Shown one piece after another: positions 58,901 through 64,000 of a DNA stretch of 64,000 nucleotides. Every line of letters begins with the position of its first letter. Within the stretch, counting starts at the first letter, position 1. The stretch is taken from assembly GCA_947561715.1 (NCBI GenBank), contig OX387201.1, positions 16,134,001-16,198,000 of the forward strand, written 5' to 3'. The stretch comes from Ascidia mentula. Lineage: Eukaryota; Chordata; Ascidiacea; Phlebobranchia; Ascidiidae. The position numbers were made by a program, and so were the translations under genes. The notes beneath the pieces were generated by a model. The model saw only the letters and a program-made list of their open reading frames with translations. It had not been told where the DNA came from and made no database searches.

Positions 58901-59502
58901 GCGATGGCAATTCTTTTAGAACTTATTTGCTGCAAACTTTACGCGATGTGATGTTTCGGTATATAATAATCACGTGGTAATCTTTAGAAATTTAGGAAAT
59001 TTCTTCTAAATTCAAATGAACAACAAAATATTCAGTTGAACACAATCTGATATCAATTAAACATGATTTGAAAACAGATATTCCAGTTAGCCTAACAAAT
59101 TATCCCGGCCACTCGCGTTACACGATAGTGTCATAACCATTCAAGAATTGTGTTTTTGCACAAGATGGTTCATTTTACAACAGACGGGCGCCACAGTATA
59201 CCGACACCTACCAGTGATGAAAACAGTATGTCAAATGGTCCAGCTGTTTTCTAAAACGTGGTCCTGACTACAAGAAATTAATTGTTTAAGGTCACAACAC
59301 TTCCAACTCCTTCACACATTGCAACAAAATACAGCATGCTCATGTTGACAATGCTGCTTTGGTGTTGTATTGGTGTGGTAAACTCACAATTCGCGTTTAA
59401 TTTGTCGTCAAGCACATTAACACATCCTTGGCAAAAGCAATTGCTTTCTTCTGGTTTAAACAGTGAAACTACGTCATGTTTATCGTTTGCTCCTGCAAAT
59501 TT
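55965..59502. other. Spacer between the two ODC-like copies
   Basis: Contains copy B of a dispersed repeat (56140-56341) and two related segments at about 56955-57080 and 58770-58900 that also resemble the 3' flank of ODC copy A (51860-51920). The last part (58.8-59.5 kb) is duplicated flank of copy B. No independent gene recognised. Confidence 0.5.
56140..56341. repeat. Dispersed repeat, copy B (partner at 24131-24333)
   Basis: TTTTTCGGTTCTACGTCAAC through GGCGCCTTATATTGCAGATA, same orientation as the copy at 24.1 kb, with small changes. Confidence 0.8.
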
Positions 59503-61861
59503 TTATATTTCGTTCTTGGTTGGAGGAAGCAACTCCGGATAGACACACAATTCCTTCAACTCCTGGCTGCAAATAAAACAATACAAATTATTTCAGTGAT
59601 TGGCAAAGTTTTGAACGACGCTATATCAAAATTTTAGGGACTTGGCGTGCCCACCTATATGCGTACACTGACCTATTTTGGTTACCTGGCCTCCTGAACA
59701 TATGAATTGTAAAGAGTAAATATAAACATTTACACGCGTTTAACCTTTCTTTCCGATGCAACTGAATCCCTGGCGCATGGCGAAGTGTCAGAGCATGAAC
59801 TACTTTATCACTTGGTTTGCCAACCTCTCATACCAAACTTGGCTCGCAAGTCAAGGATATTGGACTAGGTTAGTTAAAAATATATGAGATGACAACTTGC
59901 AATTTACGACCCAACTGTAAGATCTACAAATTCCACATGTGTGCTTTAACACTTGCAATTTAGACTTTGTGATGTAATAATTGGCCTTGTGGGTTGTAAA
60001 ACCGTTAAAACCGAATCTGCAGTAACATGCGTAAGCTCCCATGTCTGTAACAAACAAACGGAGATGGAGGTGTAATTATTTGAAACACAAAAATCTCATT
60101 TTTATGAAACTGTAGTGTCTCCCCACCTTTCCAAGTGATCCAGTCTCCAACGTTCATTTCCGGCAAACTTTCTGATCTCGCAATGACGTCACCTCCGTCG
60201 AGCGAACATCCAAATATGGTAGAGGGTCGGGGATTCCCGTTTGCAGTCTGTGATGACGACATAATTTTTGTTTTGACACGAATTTGAGATTATTATTATT
60301 AGAATATGTGAAATGGTGAGACTCAAAAGGCCAAATTTCTTGAGTGTAGTTTTGACACATTTTCGTTTTTTTACATTTTATTTCTACAAGATCGCAACAT
60401 ACCTGCAATGGTTGTGGAAACGCGGGAAATTTTTCTATAAAAGTGGTAGTGAAACTGTTGTAGATACTTTCACCAACGTAATAATAAACGTGATCTGAAG
60501 ACAAACAAATGTTTCAAAAACCAACAAAACGTATTTTCACAATTACAACAACACACGAACATGGCTTTTGGCACCAAGTCAATAGATAGGCAACCATGAG
60601 TAATTCCAATTCATCATTAAATTTCCAAGCAACAACTCTGACCACAAGCTAAGAAATTTCAGTAAGAAGGCCAAAGCTAAGACATATTTAAGCAGACGTT
60701 TCAAACACACCTGCTGTGTTCATCATCGGTGCTGTTACTAAACTGGCTGCATAGACTGTATAATAGCACTGATGATGAAACAGGTGTTTTTGAATCGTCC
60801 ACTTAAACACGTCCAGCATCGTAGTTTTGGCCTTCTTGTTGAAGGTGAAACACTTCAAGCATTTTGCACCAAAGCTAAGAACTGTTGGACAAATAAATTG
60901 TTGCCCCAAAAACCTTGCTGAGTTTTCTTGGAGAAAATGTTTGTGACAATTCCGAACGCTGGTCCTGGGAGGTACCTCCCCGGTTCCGATATTACCCTCA
61001 CACCACTTGATGCGGGAAAGTTGTGTTCGAGCGTCTTTCGTATCACTGCTGCCATCTAGCGATAAAAATCTAAGATATTAAACGCGTAAACGGATCGCAA
61101 GTAAAGTTTCTTTGTTTTGTATCTACATTATACCGAACCGCGTCACATCATCACAGTTAAGTGATTTTTGCCGAATAAACAGTATCGTAGACTCCCAACC
61201 TCTTTAAACGGCGCAATCTTTTCAGACTCCTCGTTTCCAGGGTATAGCCTCCACCAATATCTAGAAGTTTGAAGTCATAGCCAACTTTCTGAGCAAAGTC
61301 AAAAAGTTCTTTAGAATCCTCTATCGCCATTTTGTAGGAATCATCACTTGGACAACCGCTTCCGACGTGAAAACTGAACAAAACAGAATCTGAACATCGG
61401 TGAGAATTTATCTTTGCATCATTCGAAGAAGTGAAAGTGTCTGAACAAAGCTAAATGTCTGAACATGTTTTGAACACACAGCCTTCAATATATGTATGTT
61501 TTCAAAAGTTTCCCTTTAACCCAAAGAAGTAAAAAACATAAAAAACAAATACAAAACAAACTTTTGGTTGTTACCAACCTCATTACAATAAAACGCAAGT
61601 CGGTACAAAATTCCAGTCAGTATCATTCTGGTTATTACAAAGTTTCAGGGAATTTAAAAACACTGACGTCACCTTATCCCAATGACGTCAAGGTCAAGTT
61701 CTTTTGCCTTTTTGATCAATTCTTTTCCGGTGCTAAGATTTGCTCCAAACTTGTTTTTAAAATGTACTCGTGCGCTTGAATCGTCGACCTCAATTCTCAT
61801 CACAAGTCTAAAGTATTATAAAGTTGGTTCGTTTGTAATTTTCAATAAAGCTGACAGAGAT

Positions 61862-63060
61862 ATTATAAATTAGCGGTCAATGTTAACGCAGATGTTTTCA
61901 ACTATTTATTTTTTCCTTTTTCCTCATACAACCAATGCAGGTGTTCGACTTTGAATATTAACATCTTAAACTATTGAATCCATGTATATATGTGTAGAAA
62001 TATATGCTGGTGTGGTGTGTTTATCGTATGTATTTCCAACGATTCGTAGCGGGAATATCAAATTACGTAGAGCTATTTTAGGTATGTCGTAACAGCGGCA
62101 GCTCAATGTTTTTTTAGACATGTTTAATATTTTTGGAAAGCCTGATTTTTGAGCTTTTGTATTGTTGTAAATTGAAACTTGGGCCATAACGATAAAAAAA
62201 GTTATTAAGGAAAAATCGATATTTTTTCATGTTTCAAAAATATAAATTCATTTTTCTGCACAAGCCCCAGCGAATTTTTCAAAAGTTTTGATATCGTTTG
62301 AAAGGGTTTAGCGCGTAGAATTTTATGCTTTAAAATTTAGCGAAGCGAATCTTGTTTTCGCGACTTATGTCATAATTCGCAAATCATATTCATAACCGAA
62401 TATGAATATATTTTTTTTAATAATTTTGGTATCGTTGGAAAGATCAGCCTATGGTCTGTATCGTGTGAAAAAATTATGGCGCTACCTCGTAAGGTGGCCG
62501 AGTAACGCGCGTTCAAACTTTTGTTAACTGGCGATTTTTTTTTGTCAACTAACATCCCTCTGGTTCGTAACATGGTCTTGGATCTGCTAGAAAAGAAAAC
62601 AGCGCATTTTACTAATATTGGAAAAGGTGTATTGTTTCATCATATCTGACAATTTATCTCACTGTTATAAATTAGCGGTCAATGTTAACGCAGATTAAAT
62701 TCAAGTATCTTTTTTACGGATGTAACTGCCAAAAGCGATTGGTTGGCACAGCACCTATTTCTCGCATAACAATGTTTTCAACTAATCTTTTTTTCCTTTT
62801 GCCTCTTACAACCAATGCAGGTGTTCGACTTTGATTATTAAACTCTTTAACCATTGAATCCATTTTATATGTGTAGAAATAGATGCTGGTGTGGTGTGTT
62901 TATCGTATGTATTTGCAACGATTCGTAGCGGGAATATCAAATTACGTATAGCTATTTTATGCATGTCGTAACATGGTCTTGGATCTGCTTGAAAAGAAAA
63001 CAGCGCATTTCACTAAAATTGGAAAAGGTGTATTGTTTCATCTTATCTGACAATTTATTT
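61862..63060. repeat. Internal tandem duplication in intron 3 of ODC-like copy B
   Basis: The intron segment starting TTATAAATTAGCGGTCAATG (near 61862) and running to TCATATCTGACAATTTAT (near 62660) is repeated immediately after, from about 62664 to 63060. Copy A has the segment once (54717-55022). The second unit carries a 75 bp extra piece near 62696-62770 and lacks the 471 bp insertion found in the first. Confidence 0.8.
62094..62564. mobile_element. 471 bp insertion with 7 bp target-site duplication
   Basis: TCGTAAC is present once in copy A (54930-54936) and in the second intron unit of copy B, but flanks this block on both sides (62087-62093 and 62565-62571). The empty sites prove insertion. 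No terminal inverted repeats or ORF were recognised; superfamily unknown. Confidence 0.8.
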
Positions 63061-64000
63061 TTAACTCACTTTGCGTTTGGAAACAACTTCTTCATTTTTA
63101 ACAATTCCTCCTCGTTGTCGAACACCGTCATTCTGACGTCATTGTCACGTGCGTGTAAAATGTGTGATGCGAACTTGCAGGGATTTGCGTAGATAATATT
63201 GTCCCGCTGGACTCCAGTTTTCAGAGCCATGTCTATTTCACACTGGCGCGCAAAAAGTAAAACAAATATTTATGTGGCGTTAAGTTTTAACACAAACAAT
63301 ATATAGCCCATGTGATTAAGAATTCAATTTCTTTAATTTGCCGTGAAAGTCTCTGGTCTATGCCTATAATGCTTGCTGGTGCACAGTTCTTATACGATTA
63401 AGAATGTTTGTCGAAACAGCTGAGTCGCTTGTCAAGATTTTACTTTTGTTACACGGACGTCTTTTTGTTGAAACTAACGTAACTGTTGTGAAAATAATTG
63501 GAATAAACAGAAACTTTCCCGCTTTGTTTTTTAACTTTGACAGACTTACTTTGCTGGCAGCATCAAATCCACATCCTAACGCAGCGAGTGTGCTTAGCAA
63601 TGGACGAAGAGCGTTCGCCTTTATTGCATAAAACACTTCCACTCTTGGAAGTTCCTGTCTGAATTGCTTGAATTGTTCGAGCAAAATTCCTAGATCTCCA
63701 AGGAAAAAGCTTTCGTCGAAATCCTAAAAAATTAAATGCGAATTGTCGCAAATCATTCACCGAAGCAACGCGTACATATACACTCATGACCAAATGTACA
63801 CGATGAAATACAAATTAATTTATCCCTTTTTATCTCGAACTGCTATTTATTTGAATGCTGACCTTCTGCCCCCCGTTTCTTTGTACAATTTTCCTGGCAA
63901 CATCTTCATAAGTTGTACCATCCGGAACAACAGCAACTTCTTGTTGTAGCGCCGTGTGAATGGGGAGCGGCAAGAAGTTGTCGTTGTCAGTTTTTTCCAT

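Larger units (their letters stand above)
59503..64000 (-). pseudogene. Ornithine decarboxylase-like, copy B, frameshifted
   Basis: Near-identical tandem duplicate of copy A. Exon equivalents: 64000-63863, 63723-63550, 63242-63070, 61807-61673, 61373-61200, 61055-60914, 60494-60403, 60247-60127, 60044-59957, 59566-59503. Its ATG is the last base triplet of the window. Exon 5 is 174 bp against 172 bp in copy A: an extra TA just after the DIGGGY motif (near 61244) shifts the frame and leads to an early stop. The exon 9 donor is GC (GCAAGT) where copy A has GT. Intron 3 is about 890 bp longer because of an internal duplication and a 471 bp insertion. The substrate-site substitutions (GESIY, FGCSLDGG) are the same as in copy A. 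Either a recent pseudogene or an assembly error. Confidence 0.8.

Overview
The window looks like nuclear DNA from an invertebrate chordate, most likely a tunicate (ascidian, Ciona-like). It is AT-rich, genes are split by many short GT-AG introns (some only 52 to 68 bp), introns hold small MITE/SINE-type repeats, and the gene set is metazoan. The species assignment is inference. All exon boundaries were placed by eye from splice signals and reading phase. For every complete multi-exon model the summed exon lengths are a multiple of three with no internal stop, except the one copy called broken.

Layout. (1) 537-6969 (+): 3' part of a receptor with about 13 LDL-receptor class A repeats joined directly to a seven-helix GPCR. 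(2) 7340-8909: a 200 bp direct repeat flanking a frameshifted GT10 fucosyltransferase fragment (-). (3) 12671-19104 (+): complete 13-exon cationic amino acid transporter (SLC7A/CAT, 587 aa). (4) 22398-23589 (+): secreted collagen-stalk C-type lectin (244 aa), with a decayed duplicate of its lectin exon at 24.6 kb. (5) 25909-26625 (-): intronless TM2D3/almondex. (6) 30554-33019 (-): intronless ORP5/8 (OSBPL8-type) lipid-transfer protein. (7) 34794-44066 (-): PLP enzyme of the ACC-deaminase/D-cysteine desulfhydrase family, copy 1 (372 aa). Its third intron carries an apparently complete 5.3 kb CACTA/EnSpm-like transposon (36890-42231) with an intact 802-aa transposase and an intact 7-exon, 479-aa accessory gene. 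(8) 46286-49772 (-): copy 2 of the same enzyme family (373 aa). (9) 52357-55964 and 59503-64000 (-): tandem ornithine-decarboxylase-like genes. Copy A is open (432 aa); copy B has a 2 bp frameshift, a GC splice donor and an insertion with a 7 bp target-site duplication.

The genes do not form one pathway. The notable themes are local gene duplication (PLP enzyme x2, ODC-like x2 plus remnant flanks, lectin exon x2) and dense transposon activity: the CACTA element, a hAT MITE with 8 bp TSD, fold-back elements, a tRNA-derived SINE, pogo-like ends, and several dispersed repeats with hammerhead-ribozyme-like cores, one inside a perfect 70 bp palindrome. The most interesting protein-level observations are the ODC-like active site (positions equivalent to ODC Asp332 and Cys360 replaced), the LDLa-only GPCR ectodomain, and the complete two-gene CACTA element.
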